Assembly: GCA_938015525.1 (NCBI GenBank)
Contig: CALLPC010000006.1
Coordinates: forward strand, 1-64,000
Direction of reading: 5' to 3'
Source of the DNA: an uncultured Dehalococcoidia bacterium
GTDB lineage: Bacteria; Chloroflexota; Dehalococcoidia; Tepidiformales; Tepidiformaceae
DNA: 64,000 nt
The translations under genes were made by a program, and so were the position numbers. The notes beneath the pieces are model-generated. The model ran no database searches. It had not been told where the DNA came from and worked only from the letters and a program-made list of their open reading frames with translations. How positions within the stretch are numbered: the first letter of the stretch is position 1; each line of letters opens with the position of its first letter. Of the stretch, positions 27,890-37,576 are shown in pieces.

Positions 27890-29184
27890 AGGGCTGTGAC
27901 CCCGCCTGGGGCTGCCTGCGCGAGGTGCTCCCAGAAGCGTCGATAAGACACTTGGACGGCATCGTCGGTGACCGTCGTCTCCCCGTCGGCGAGGCTCCCG
28001 GCGATGGCGGCGAGCATACCGATCCGGTGGTCGCCCCGTCCGCTGAGCCTCGTCCCGGTGAGATGGACCGGCCCGCGAACTTCGAACCCATCCTGGAGCT
28101 CGCGGATGTCGGCACCCATGCGGGAGAGAGTCTCGACGACCGCCCGCACCCGGTCGGACTCCTTGACGCGCAGCTCGGCGGCGTCCCGGACGACGGTGGT
28201 GCCGTCGGCGAAGCAGGCCGCAAGGGCGACGAGGGGAAGCTCATCGATGGCGCGGGGGACGAGCTCGCCGTGGACGGTCGTGGCCCGGAGGTGGCTCGAG
28301 CGTACGACGATGTCGGCAACGGGTTCGCCGCCCGTTGCACGCTCCTGGTGAATGCCGAGGTCCGCGCCCATCGCCCGCAGGATGTCGAGCAAGCCCGTCC
28401 GCGTCGGGTTGACATTGACGCCGCGGAGCACGATCTCGGCGTCAGGGTGGCAGGCGCCGAGGACGAGCCAGGGCGCGGCGCTCGAGATGTCGCCGGGAAC
28501 TCTGAGGGACAGCGCGGCGAGGCGCTCGGCCGGGCGGATGTACACGGAGGGGCCGACAGCCTCGATGGGTGCGCCCATGGCTGCCAGCATCCGTTCGGTG
28601 TGGTCGCGTGAGCGGCCAGGCTCGGTGACGGCGGTTTCGCCTTCGGCGTAGAGCCCGGCGAGGAGGATGGCTGACTTGACCTGTGCGCTGGCGATGGGGC
28701 TCACGTAGCGTATGCCGTGCAGGCGGCCGCCCTTGACCACGACGGGCGCGAGCGTGTCGCCCTTGCGCGCCATCAGCGAGGCGCCCATGTCCCGGAGCGG
28801 CTGGATGACGCGCGCCATGGGCCGCGAGCGAAGCGAGGCGTCCCCGGTGAGGATGGAGAGAAGGGGATGGGCGGCCAGGAGCCCAAGGAGCAGGCGCATC
28901 GTGGTGCCGCTGTTGCCGCAGTCGAGGACGTCGTCGCTCTCGAACAGCCCGTGGAGCCCCTGGCCGGTCACCCGCGCGGTGCCGGAGCCTTCGGGCCATT
29001 CGATCGGGACGCCGAGGGCGGCGAGGCAGCGAGCCGTCGAGCGGACATCTTCGGAATCGAGGATGCCTTCGACCACTGCGGAGCCTTCGGCGATGGCGTT
29101 GAAGATCAGGGCGCGGTGAGATATCGACTTGTCCGGTGGGACGTCGAGGACTGCGCGGATGGAATCCGGGCGAGTGACCTTCAC
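27886..29184 (-). CDS. aroA: 3-phosphoshikimate 1-carboxyvinyltransferase (EPSP synthase)
   Basis: Sixth step of the shikimate pathway, 432 aa. DKSISHRALIFNAIAEG, LDCGNSGTTMRLLLGLLA, RPMARVIQPLRDMGA and the C-terminal KESDRVRAVVETLSRMGA are classic EPSP synthase motifs. The LDCGNSGTTMR loop has Gly where glyphosate-sensitive enzymes usually do (class not assigned). GTG start overlaps the tyrA stop by 4 bases. Confidence 0.97.
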   Translation of the reverse strand: MKVTRPDSIRAVLDVPPDKSISHRALIFNAIAEGSAVVEGILDSEDVRSTARCLAALGVPIEWPEGSGTARVTGQGLHGLFESDDVLDCGNSGTTMRLLLGLLAAHPLLSILTGDASLRSRPMARVIQPLRDMGASLMARKGDTLAPVVVKGGRLHGIRYVSPIASAQVKSAILLAGLYAEGETAVTEPGRSRDHTERMLAAMGAPIEAVGPSVYIRPAERLAALSLRVPGDISSAAPWLVLGACHPDAEIVLRGVNVNPTRTGLLDILRAMGADLGIHQERATGGEPVADIVVRSSHLRATTVHGELVPRAIDELPLVALAACFADGTTVVRDAAELRVKESDRVRAVVETLSRMGADIRELQDGFEVRGPVHLTGTRLSGRGDHRIGMLAAIAGSLADGETTVTDDAVQVSYRRFWEHLAQAAPGGVTAL

Positions 29185-30218
29185 AGGCGCTCGTCCTCGA
29201 TACCGAGCTTCCGCTTGAGCTCCCTGTCGTCCCGCGGGGCGGCGGGCAGGCGGTCGGAGGCGTCTTTGATCTTGTCGTAAAGGCCGCCAACGAACATGCG
29301 GCCGATGGCGTCGCGAGCCGATGGAGGCTCCGGGCCCTCTGGGCGCCGCCGCCGGGGAGGGTTCTGGATGAAGGTGTCTCGGTCGAGCTGGGTCGAATAG
29401 AACAGGTCGTAAACGGGTTCGGGGCCCGATTCAAGGGCCGTACGGATGGACGCGAGCTCGGCCTCGAGCCGGCCGATCCAGTGGAGCACGGCTTCCCGGT
29501 TGGTCAGCATGATGTCGCGCGCCATCGTCGGGTCGCCGCTCGCGAGCCGTGTTACGTCCCGGAAGCCGGGCCCGGCGAGGAGAGCGGCGTCCTCCCACCC
29601 CTGGCTGTCCCGCACCATCCGGAAGAGCGCGACCGACGCAATGATCGGTACGTGGCTCACGGCGGCGGCGTACTGGTCATGCTCGGCGGGGTCGATGTAG
29701 AGCGGGATGGCTCCGAGTGTCTCGACGAGCCCGAGCACGGCCTGGACGGCGCGCTCGTCGGCCCGTGGAGAAGGGGTGACCGCCCAGGTTGCGCCTTCGA
29801 AGAGGCTGGGAGATGCGGCTTCCGGGCCGCTCTTCTCCTTCCCGGCCATCGGATGGCCGCCAACGAAGTGGGCGGATTCTGGCAGGTATTCGGCTGCCCA
29901 GCGCATGACCTCGGCTTTCGTGCTGCAGACATCTGTGACGACAGCGCCGGGTATGAGGAACCGGCCCAGGTCCTCCAGGATGCGCCTCGCGGCCATCACC
30001 GGGGTGGCGATGATGACGAGCCCGGCCCGTTCGACCGCCTCCTCGAGTGAACCGGCTTCCCGGTCCAGGGCGCCGAGCTTCTTCGCCGCTCGGGCGGCCG
30101 AGCGGTCGCGGTCGATGCCGACGAGTTCGTAATTGCGGTTGGGTCGAGCAGCGAGCCCGAGGCCGATGGACGTGCCGATGAGACCGGTGCCGATGATGGC
30201 GATGCGATTCTCTGCCAT
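29181..30218 (-). CDS. tyrA: Prephenate dehydrogenase
   Basis: NAD(P)-dependent step to 4-hydroxyphenylpyruvate for tyrosine, 345 aa. The Rossmann start IAIIGTGLIGTSIGLGL, CSTKAEVM, VGGHPMAGKEKSGPEAA and AAAVSHVPIIASVAL match the family. ATG at 30218 was chosen (GGTGG upstream); GTG at 30227 is also possible. A C-terminal extension of about 60 charged residues follows the catalytic domain and carries no clear ACT domain. First gene of the tyrA-aroA-gmk-SDR operon. Confidence 0.95.
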   Translation of the reverse strand: MAENRIAIIGTGLIGTSIGLGLAARPNRNYELVGIDRDRSAARAAKKLGALDREAGSLEEAVERAGLVIIATPVMAARRILEDLGRFLIPGAVVTDVCSTKAEVMRWAAEYLPESAHFVGGHPMAGKEKSGPEAASPSLFEGATWAVTPSPRADERAVQAVLGLVETLGAIPLYIDPAEHDQYAAAVSHVPIIASVALFRMVRDSQGWEDAALLAGPGFRDVTRLASGDPTMARDIMLTNREAVLHWIGRLEAELASIRTALESGPEPVYDLFYSTQLDRDTFIQNPPRRRRPEGPEPPSARDAIGRMFVGGLYDKIKDASDRLPAAPRDDRELKRKLGIEDERL

Positions 30219-30309
30219 AAGACCCACCCGGGGACGCGGGCTGGTGCCCGCTGCATGAGGGAAAGGCTACCACAACGGAGCGTCCGCTCTGCGGCCCGGC
30301 GGCCGGGAA

Positions 30310-31005
30310 TCAGGTGCCGACGATGATGCGCAGGACGTCGTCGTAGACGAGGCCGATGAGCCAGCCGAGCGGGCTGAAACCGGTTACGAAACCCATCGCG
30401 ATGAGGGTCATCAGGATGCCCGGGCCCCACGGGGCGAGCTGCTCCAGCGCCCGCGCCACCTCGCGTGGAGCGATGCCGGTGACGACCTTGAACCCGTCCA
30501 GCGGGGGAATTGGGATGAGATTGAAGATTCCGAGGATGATGTTGAGCGTGATGATGAACGAGAGGAACAGCCAGACATAATCCTCACCAGCGCCGCGCCG
30601 AATGACCGCATCGATCGAAGGGAGAGAAGTCTGGACGAACCCGAGGCGGATGGGGATGGCGGCGAGCGCAGCGAAGAAAAAGTTCGAGAGCGGGCCTGCC
30701 GCTGCGACGACTGCGAAGCCCTGCCGAGGGCCGGTCCTCAGCCTCCACGGGTTGACCGGGGTCGGCTTCGCCCAGCCGAAACCGAAGAGGAGCAGGAGGG
30801 TCGAGCCGATGGGGTCGAGGTGGGCGAGAGGATTGAGCGTGAGGCGTCCGTTCCGCCGGGCCGTGTCGTCGCCGAGCTGGTATGCGGTCCAGGCGTGGCA
30901 GAACTCGTGGAACGCGAGGCCGGTGAGGATGGCGACCAGCCACGCCGCGAGGTAGACGAAGAAGACCGCCGGGTTCTCCTGGAGGGACGAGAGATACCAG
31001 ATCAT
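30310..31005 (-). CDS. Site-2 protease family (M50) membrane metalloprotease
   Basis: 231 aa, about six membrane helices. The zinc site HEFCH (HExxH) lies in the second helix, and NLIPIPPLDGF provides the third ligand (LDG). It belongs to the short YwhC-like branch lacking a PDZ domain. Likely role is intramembrane cleavage of a small membrane protein; the substrate is unknown. It is divergent from the beta-propeller operon. Confidence 0.93.
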   Translation of the reverse strand: MIWYLSSLQENPAVFFVYLAAWLVAILTGLAFHEFCHAWTAYQLGDDTARRNGRLTLNPLAHLDPIGSTLLLLFGFGWAKPTPVNPWRLRTGPRQGFAVVAAAGPLSNFFFAALAAIPIRLGFVQTSLPSIDAVIRRGAGEDYVWLFLSFIITLNIILGIFNLIPIPPLDGFKVVTGIAPREVARALEQLAPWGPGILMTLIAMGFVTGFSPLGWLIGLVYDDVLRIIVGT

Positions 31006-31073
31006 CGAACGAACGCTAGCACAGGCCCATCTTACGGCGGGGAACGGTCCGGGAAGGAAGCCATAAACCCGGA

Positions 31074-31251
31074 TTGACGGGACCGAATACCCTTGTTACG
31101 TTCGGCCCAAAGAACCTCCCGGTGGGAGGTTGCTGGCACGCTCCTCCTGGGGCGTACCCGGCGGTACTGCGGGGGTACCGACCGCCTTGCCAGGTGGCCA
31201 TGCGCCGGGATTGTCGAGGCCCGGTGCAAGACCAGGGCGGATGATCCGCCC
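31074..31251 (+). promoter_or_regulatory. Promoter and structured leader of the beta-propeller operon
   Basis: TTGACG (31074-31079), 17 bases, TACGTT (31097-31102). The inferred transcript begins near 31109 and contains a series of hairpins. These are AACCTCCC/GGGAGGTT with loop GGT (31113-31131), CGGTAC/GTACCG, GCGCCGGG/CCCGGTGC, and GGGCGGAT-G-ATCCGCCC (31235-31251), which encloses the candidate start codon at 31241. The arrangement looks like a structured regulatory leader. I could not match it to a known riboswitch family. Confidence 0.4.
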
Positions 31252-32383
31252 GCAAGCGCGAGGTTGCCGCGTGCTCGCTTCCGGGGTCCCTCGAAAGTCT
31301 TTCCCGTGGCCTCTGCCCCCCTACCTCCTCGCCACATTCGGCAGTGTGGTTGCGGTGGCTGCCTGGGCGGTGTCTTCGTCGTCGCCTGTCTCGACTGACG
31401 GCGTCATTGCGCCGGCGATTCCGGCTGAGCACATCCGGTCCGTCGCATACGTCGAGCCGGACGCGGAGGCTCGGGTCGACCGGCTGCTCGTTCGTCCGGC
31501 GGCCCCGCGCAGCAACCCTCGGGAGCTGGCAGCATTCCCGTTCACCTTCACCGGCCTGCATGCACGCGCCTCCGCTTCACCGACGGGCGGCGAAATCGCG
31601 GTCCTAGCGGTCGATGGCCGGCGGGGAAGCGCGGCCTCGCTGACGCTGGTCGGCCTCGACGGCTCTATCCAGCCAATCGAAGGCGGCTTCGACTACCTGT
31701 CGCCTTTTGCCTGGACGGCGGACGGGCGACGCCTGGCCGTGGTCGCCGGGGGTGACCCGGGCGTTGTTCGCGTGCTGGAGGTCGACACCGCTACCCTGTC
31801 GGTCGTGGAGCGGGCGGCGTTCACGTCCGCCTTCCAGGTCGCTCCAATCGGTTATAGCCTGGACGGCGGCCGTCTGTTCATCGTGGTCATCGACCAGGCC
31901 GGGTCGAACCTCTGGGCGGTGCGCGGGAATTCGCTCGAACGGGTCGCTGAGCTTTCGCCCGGCCGAACTCGAGACTGGACCCTGAGCCCGGACGGTGCAC
32001 GGGTGGCCTTCATCGACATCCTCAGCGCCTCCTCGCGGACGTATGTCGGCAAAACGCTGGTCATCGCGACTGGCGCGGTGACCTCGCTGCCAGCAGGGCG
32101 CAATCAGGTTGGTGCGGCCTGGCAGCCGGGAAACCCGTTACCCGTTTTCGGCGGGCCGGGGGGCTCGCTCAAGCTCGAGGACCCGAGCCCGGAAGCTGCG
32201 TGGGTCATTCCCCACCGGTACGCGCCGCTGGGCGACTACCTGGTGGTGTCGACCGTTTCGGCGGCGGCGTCACCCGATGCGCGCCCGTCGTCGACTCTGT
32301 GGATTGCAACCCCGGATTCCCGGGAAATGTTGACTGATGTCCCGGCTGCGTCGTTCGCGGGCTGGGTGAGGGGGAGCGAATGA
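31241..32383 (+). CDS. Membrane-anchored TolB-like beta-propeller protein
   Basis: About 380 aa. N-terminal membrane helix (PYLLATFGSVVAVAAWAV) then WD40/TolB-like repeats (SPFAWTADGRRLAVVAGG, IGYSLDGGRLFIVV, RDWTLSPDGARVAFI). Probably faces outside the cell. The start is uncertain: ATG at 31241 lies within a palindrome and has only AGGGCGG directly before it, and GTG at about 31271 is possible. It overlaps the next gene in ATGA, which encodes a paralogue. Confidence 0.75.
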   Translation: MIRPQARGCRVLASGVPRKSFPWPLPPYLLATFGSVVAVAAWAVSSSSPVSTDGVIAPAIPAEHIRSVAYVEPDAEARVDRLLVRPAAPRSNPRELAAFPFTFTGLHARASASPTGGEIAVLAVDGRRGSAASLTLVGLDGSIQPIEGGFDYLSPFAWTADGRRLAVVAGGDPGVVRVLEVDTATLSVVERAAFTSAFQVAPIGYSLDGGRLFIVVIDQAGSNLWAVRGNSLERVAELSPGRTRDWTLSPDGARVAFIDILSASSRTYVGKTLVIATGAVTSLPAGRNQVGAAWQPGNPLPVFGGPGGSLKLEDPSPEAAWVIPHRYAPLGDYLVVSTVSAAASPDARPSSTLWIATPDSREMLTDVPAASFAGWVRGSE

Positions 32384-33525
32384 CCGCCGTACGGCACCGC
32401 GGGAGCAGCAAATCGCGCCAGGCTACGACATCGACCGGCCGCCTCGGGCGACTCGTCCTCTTCGTGACGGGTCTCGTCGGCGCACTCGCCTTCGGGCCCA
32501 TCGCCTGGGGCATCGTCACCGGCGCTGGAGCAGGGGGCGGGGCCGCGAGTGCGTTCGCATCGGCGCCACCCGGCACCTACGCGGTGGTAGGCCGGACGGA
32601 AGGCCCGGTCGATGTCATCGGGGTGGTGCGAGCCGACCAGCCCGGGAACGTCATCGAGGTCGCTCGGGTGCCGCACCTCGACGGGTTTACCACGACCGGG
32701 TCGGTCGACGGGCGGGGCCGGTATGTCGCACTTGTCGCGGTCGATGACGGGACGCCACTGGAACCGGTGGCGTCGCTGGTCCTTGTTGATCTCCAGCGGG
32801 GGAGCGTCGAGCGGCTGCTCGCTGGCATCGAGCCGTCGCAGGTCCCGCTCTGGAAGAACGATTCGTCTGGAGTGGTCGTCACGCGCGCACGGCTGGACGG
32901 CGGGCGCCAGGTGGTCGACGTCCTCGAGGTGGCACTGGACGGCGCGGTTCGGCTCCGCTGGACGCAAGATGCGCTCGGCGTCTACCCGGTCGGCTGGGAC
33001 GGTGGACGTGTGCTTACCGTGGCGATCGATGCACGCGGCTCGACGCTCCAGGTCGAAGGGCAGGACGTCGTGCATCTCTCCGGCGGGTTCACCCGGGACT
33101 GGGCGCTTTCTCCCGATGGGAAGGCGCTCGCCTTCGTCGAGGTGACGCCTGGCGCCGGTGCGGGCTACTCAGCGCGCGTGGTCCGGCTCGACGGGGAACC
33201 GGCAGTGACCGCGCAGGCGCTCACTGCCGGGACGGCGGCCGCGCTCGGCGCAGCGTGGACACCGGCTGGAACGGCAGCTTTCGGGCAGGTTCCGGTGGGG
33301 AGGGCCGCAGCATCGGGTGCGGGCGCCGCCAGCGCCCAGGCACTTGGCAGGGTGGGTTTCGATGTCCCGCTCGCGTACAGCCCTGATGGCAGCACCCTTG
33401 CGGTCGTCCACTGGGACGGGACGGGCCTCGGGATGCCGGGAGCTCCGACGCTCGAGCTTGTGCGCGGGGGAGACCGGGCTGCTGTCCCGGGCTACCGGGG
33501 GTTTTTCGGATGGGCCCGGCGCTGA
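32380..33525 (+). CDS. Second membrane-anchored TolB-like beta-propeller protein
   Basis: 381 aa, paralogous to the preceding gene. N-terminal basic stretch and membrane helix (LVLFVTGLVGALAFGPIAWG), then propeller blades with FTRDWALSPDGKALAFVEV and DVPLAYSPDGSTLAVVHW. Start ATG overlaps the upstream stop; its own end overlaps the SLT gene by 16 bases, so the three are one transcript. Function unknown; a scaffold at the cell surface is plausible. Confidence 0.8.
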   Translation: MTAVRHRGSSKSRQATTSTGRLGRLVLFVTGLVGALAFGPIAWGIVTGAGAGGGAASAFASAPPGTYAVVGRTEGPVDVIGVVRADQPGNVIEVARVPHLDGFTTTGSVDGRGRYVALVAVDDGTPLEPVASLVLVDLQRGSVERLLAGIEPSQVPLWKNDSSGVVVTRARLDGGRQVVDVLEVALDGAVRLRWTQDALGVYPVGWDGGRVLTVAIDARGSTLQVEGQDVVHLSGGFTRDWALSPDGKALAFVEVTPGAGAGYSARVVRLDGEPAVTAQALTAGTAAALGAAWTPAGTAAFGQVPVGRAAASGAGAASAQALGRVGFDVPLAYSPDGSTLAVVHWDGTGLGMPGAPTLELVRGGDRAAVPGYRGFFGWARR

Positions 33526-35327
33526 GGTCGCTTGCCGTTGGGGTCCTGCTGGGGACGCTTGTACTGGCGGCCACGCTCGACCGACGAACGGCCAGCGCGG
33601 ACCACTACCCGTGCCACGTGCCGAACTACGGTTTCGGGTTTGATACCTACGAGTACGAGGATTACGTCAGCGTCTACAACGAGATGATCGAGCTGGTCTC
33701 TGCCGGGGTTGCGGTCCCGCCGCCATACCAGCTGCCGTCGGGTGAGTGGGTCGACCTCAGCTACCCGGGTCTCGAATCCGGCCCTCGAGGAGCCCGACAG
33801 CCGCGCGACCGCACCGCGACGGTGCCACCGAGCCTGTACAAGGCGATGGTCTGGATCGAATCGGGCTGGGCGCATGCCGCCGGTTCGGTGCCGTACGGGG
33901 GGGTGGGACCGGTCATTACCGCCGTCGACTGCGGGTACGGACTCGGCCAGATCACGACCGGCATGGGCCACCTCGCCTCTCCGCCGGCGCTGGACATCCG
34001 GGTGCCCTCGGCGCGCCAGGCCATCATCGGGACCCATCCGCTCTTCAATCTTGCGGAAGGCATCCGGATCTTCGCCGATAAGTGGAACTCGGCACCTGAA
34101 CTGCGGCCGGTCGCGGGGACTGGCGACCCGGCAGCGCTCGAGGACTGGTACTACGCGGTGTGGAGCTATAACGGGTTCGCGTTCGTCAACCATCCCTTGA
34201 ACCCGGCAAAGAACCCGCTTCGCGGCGAGGTATGGCATTGCAACGACCCAAACGCCCCCGGGTTCGGCTCGTTCGGCTGGGGCGACTACACGTACCAGGA
34301 GAAGGTCTACGGCTGTCTGCGCTATCCGCCGGTGCCAAAGGGGCAGAGCTACCCGCCGCCGCTTTCCCCCGGCTCGCCGAGCCATCCACCTGCCTCGGCA
34401 GAGCTCGCCATTGGTGACCGCGCCGTCGTGCGAGCCGACGGGCAGTGCCTCAACGTGCGGCCGAGCCCCGGCGGGAACCCGCCCATTACGTGCTTGCCGG
34501 AGGGGACACTGGTCACCATCGTCGGCGGGCCGCAGGAGGCCAACGGTGTCACCTGGTGGGAAGTCTCGGCCGGGCCGGTGAGGGGCTGGTCTGCGGGGCA
34601 GTACCTGGTGAAGGTGCAGCAGCCGGCCGCGGATGCGCCCGTCAACCCCGAGGGGCGCATGTGGCCGCCGCAAACCGTCAGCATGCCTTCCGTCGCCGTG
34701 CCGGCGGTGGCCGCGGCATTTGCCCCCACGGCGTACGACGCCTGCACGCGGACGGCCGCGGAGTGTGCGGCAATGGACTTCCCGACGACGATCCCCGAAC
34801 TCGGCATCTCTACCCATCGTGACACGGCGGCCCCGCCCGCCCCGTCCCGGGCGGCTGCTTACCTCGGCAACCCTCAGCTGCAGGTCATCGGCGAACGGTC
34901 CGTGACGCTGCAGGTCACGGCGACTTCTTCCACCGCCGCGGCCGTGACCGTGCGGAATGCGGGGAGCGGCATCGGGCCGTTCCGGGTGAGGACGTCAGCC
35001 GCGTGGCTGATCGCTCGGCACCCGAACGACCCGCCGGGCCGTGTCGTCGACGGGAGCGTTGCCATCGGAAAGGACCTGCCGGTCGTGGTCTCGGCGAATC
35101 CCCGGGCGACGCAGACGGGTGCAGACTCCGTGCTCGAAATTCGTATCGACCCTAAAGTGCTCCCGCCGAACGCAACCTCGGGGACCGTGCTCATCGAGCC
35201 GCTGCTGGGCAATCTCCAGCCATTCACCATCACGGTTACGGTGCAGCGAACCGGTGCGGCGAGCGGACCGCCGCAGTTCCCGTTCAAGCGGGTCGTGCCG
35301 AACGTGACGGCCGAAGGCAGTCCCTGA
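33510..35327 (+). CDS. Secreted lytic transglycosylase-like protein with SH3 domain
   Basis: 605 aa. Signal peptide (LAVGVLLGTLVLAAT), then an SLT-like domain (about residues 100-230: LYKAMVWIESGWAHA with the catalytic-type Glu, YGLGQITTGMGHLA, WYYAVWSYNGFAFVNH), then a bacterial SH3 domain (about 300-370: ADGQCLNVRPSPGG, WWEVSAGPVRGWSAGQYL) and a C-terminal beta domain (about 455-590). Probably binds and cleaves peptidoglycan outside the membrane. It is the last gene of the operon with the two propeller proteins. Confidence 0.82.
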   Translation: MGPALRSLAVGVLLGTLVLAATLDRRTASADHYPCHVPNYGFGFDTYEYEDYVSVYNEMIELVSAGVAVPPPYQLPSGEWVDLSYPGLESGPRGARQPRDRTATVPPSLYKAMVWIESGWAHAAGSVPYGGVGPVITAVDCGYGLGQITTGMGHLASPPALDIRVPSARQAIIGTHPLFNLAEGIRIFADKWNSAPELRPVAGTGDPAALEDWYYAVWSYNGFAFVNHPLNPAKNPLRGEVWHCNDPNAPGFGSFGWGDYTYQEKVYGCLRYPPVPKGQSYPPPLSPGSPSHPPASAELAIGDRAVVRADGQCLNVRPSPGGNPPITCLPEGTLVTIVGGPQEANGVTWWEVSAGPVRGWSAGQYLVKVQQPAADAPVNPEGRMWPPQTVSMPSVAVPAVAAAFAPTAYDACTRTAAECAAMDFPTTIPELGISTHRDTAAPPAPSRAAAYLGNPQLQVIGERSVTLQVTATSSTAAAVTVRNAGSGIGPFRVRTSAAWLIARHPNDPPGRVVDGSVAIGKDLPVVVSANPRATQTGADSVLEIRIDPKVLPPNATSGTVLIEPLLGNLQPFTITVTVQRTGAASGPPQFPFKRVVPNVTAEGSP

Positions 35328-35338
35328 CCGTCGCCGGT

Positions 35339-37402
35339 TCAGTGGGTGTGCGCTGCCTCGAGCTCCTTCTTGTGGTCGGCGATGACACGCTGGGCGATGT
35401 TCGGGGGAACCTCCCCATAGTGGTCGAAGGTAAGTTCGAACACGCCCCGCCCCTGTGTCAGGGAACGGAGGTCTGAGGCGTAGCGCTGTACCTCGGCAAG
35501 GGGCACCTCGGCTTCGACGAGACTCATGCCGCCGTCGGGGTTGATGCCGTGAATACGAGCGCGCTTCGTGTTCAGGTCGCCCACGATATCGCCCGCGAAG
35601 CTCTCCGGCACGCGTACGCGGATGAGCATGATGGGCTCGAGCAGGATAGGCCCTGCCGCCTGGACGGCCTCTTTCAGCGCCTGCGAGGCAGCGAGCTTGA
35701 ACGACATTTCGTTGGAATCGACAGGGTGATGTTTGCCATCGACGAGGGTGACCTGGCAGTCCGTCAGTTCGTAACCCGCGATGACGCCGCCGGCCGCTGT
35801 TTCCATCACCCCCTTCTCGACGGCGGGGATGAACTCCTTTGGGACGGCGCCGCCGACGACCCGTTCGGCGAACTTGATGCCCGACCCGCGCGGCAGGGGC
35901 TCGATTTCCAGGACTACACGGCCGTACTGGCCATGCCCGCCGGTCTGCTTCTTGTGGGTATATTCTGCCGACGCCTTCTTCGTGACGGTCTCCCGGTACG
36001 GGACGCGCGGCAGGGCCAGTTCGACCTCGACATTGAACTTGCGCTTCAGCCGTTCCACGGTGACCTCGAGGTGGGCATCGCCGAGGCCGGAAAGGATGAT
36101 TTCGCCGGAGCCGGGGTCGCGGTCGAGACGGAGCCCGGGGTCCTCCTCGACGAGGCGCTGGAGACTTGGGCCGAGCTTATCCACGGCGCCTTTGCCGAGC
36201 GGGCGCACTGCCATGCTGAAGACCGGTGACGGGAATTCCATGGGCGGCAGGGTGACCGCCCGCTCGCGGCTGCAGAGAGTGTCGCCGGTGGCAGTGTGGG
36301 ACAGCTTGGCGACGACACCGATGTCGCCTGCTGCGAGCTCGGGGACGGGCGTCTGTTCCTTGCCGCGCTGGACATAAAGCGTTCCAAGGCGCTCATCGGC
36401 CTGCCGGTTGGCGTTCCAGAGATGGGAATCGGACGTGACCTTGCCGGAAATGACGCGCAGGTAACTGAGCCGGCCGACGAAGGGGTCCGCGGCAGTTTTG
36501 AACACCAGCGCAACAGGCGGTGCGGCGGGGTCGGCGGAGAGCTCGACATCGCCGGCACGGAACGGGTCGCGGTCGGCCGGTGAGGGTCCGCTGAAGGCGA
36601 TGTTGTGGAGGAGCTGCCGCACCCCGATGAGCTTCGTGGCGGAGGCACAGACGACCGGGAAGATCAGGTTGTGGTCGAGCCCTCCATGAAGCACCCGGCG
36701 CAGCTCATCCTCGCTGAGCTCTTCGTCGGCGAAGTACTTGGTCATCAGCGCTTCGTCGGTCTCGACGATGCCTTCGATGAGCTGGGCACGGAGCCGCTCT
36801 GCCTCTTCACGGAGGTCCGGCGGGATGTCCACCTCTTCGGCCTGCTCGCCGAGATAGGCCTTCATGTGGAGGAGGTCGACGACGCCGTTGAAGGATTCGT
36901 AGGCGCCGATAGGCAGCTGGAGCGGCATGACGCGGTGGCCCCAGCGCTCCTGCAATGCAGCAAGGACGGCGCCGAAGTTCGCATTTTCGCGGTCCATCCG
37001 GTTGACGACGAACATCCTCGGCAGGGCGAGTCGCTCCGCAACCTGCCAGGCGCGCTCGGTGCCGACCTCAGGCCCTGAGACGGCATCGACGACCACCACT
37101 GCCATGTCGGCGGCGTGGGCACCGCAAATCACTTCAGTGACGAAGTCGGCATAACCCGGCGTGTCGATGATGTTGATTTTTCGGCCTTCCCATTCGACGG
37201 GCGCCAGGGCGAGGTTGAGGCTGAACTTTCGCCGGTGCTCGTCCTCATCGTAATCGGTCACGGTATTCTGGTCCTGGATGGAGCCCAGGCGGGTGATGGC
37301 GCCGCTCTCATAGAGGGCCGCCTCGGCGAGGCTGGTCTTCCCGACGCCGCCGTGGCCCACCAGGACCACATTACGGATGGCTTCGGTGGGGTACACCTTC
37401 AT
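35339..37402 (-). CDS. EF-G-like translation factor GTPase (EF-G2 family)
   Basis: 687 aa. G1 GHGGVGKT, G3 DTPGYADF, G4 NRMD, then domains II-V including GHGQYGRVVLEIEPLPRGSG and the domain IV/V boundary GDIVGDLNTKRARIHGI. It matches the second EF-G-like family rather than canonical FusA, whose switch regions differ. ATG at 37402 follows AGGAGG by 9 bases; a TTG at 37411 touches that site and is less likely. Its cellular role is not fixed for the family. Confidence 0.92.
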   Translation of the reverse strand: MKVYPTEAIRNVVLVGHGGVGKTSLAEAALYESGAITRLGSIQDQNTVTDYDEDEHRRKFSLNLALAPVEWEGRKINIIDTPGYADFVTEVICGAHAADMAVVVVDAVSGPEVGTERAWQVAERLALPRMFVVNRMDRENANFGAVLAALQERWGHRVMPLQLPIGAYESFNGVVDLLHMKAYLGEQAEEVDIPPDLREEAERLRAQLIEGIVETDEALMTKYFADEELSEDELRRVLHGGLDHNLIFPVVCASATKLIGVRQLLHNIAFSGPSPADRDPFRAGDVELSADPAAPPVALVFKTAADPFVGRLSYLRVISGKVTSDSHLWNANRQADERLGTLYVQRGKEQTPVPELAAGDIGVVAKLSHTATGDTLCSRERAVTLPPMEFPSPVFSMAVRPLGKGAVDKLGPSLQRLVEEDPGLRLDRDPGSGEIILSGLGDAHLEVTVERLKRKFNVEVELALPRVPYRETVTKKASAEYTHKKQTGGHGQYGRVVLEIEPLPRGSGIKFAERVVGGAVPKEFIPAVEKGVMETAAGGVIAGYELTDCQVTLVDGKHHPVDSNEMSFKLAASQALKEAVQAAGPILLEPIMLIRVRVPESFAGDIVGDLNTKRARIHGINPDGGMSLVEAEVPLAEVQRYASDLRSLTQGRGVFELTFDHYGEVPPNIAQRVIADHKKELEAAHTH

Positions 37403-37576
37403 CGACAGCAACCTCCTTCGGCCTGCGAAGTGGCCCGTAGTCTACGCAGGCGGGATCGGCGTCTCAATCGTCAGACGTCGTGGTCTGTCGCCGAATACCC
37501 TCACGATACTCATGAGTTGCCGGAGTAACGCCTCCTCGGTAGACGCGAAGGCGCGTCCCGTACGGATGTTCGCACC

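Noticed and set aside
31195-31270. Cobalamin riboswitch core
   Set aside because: GGTGCAAGACC and GGGCGG...CCGCCC recall the core, but the flanking conserved blocks are missing.
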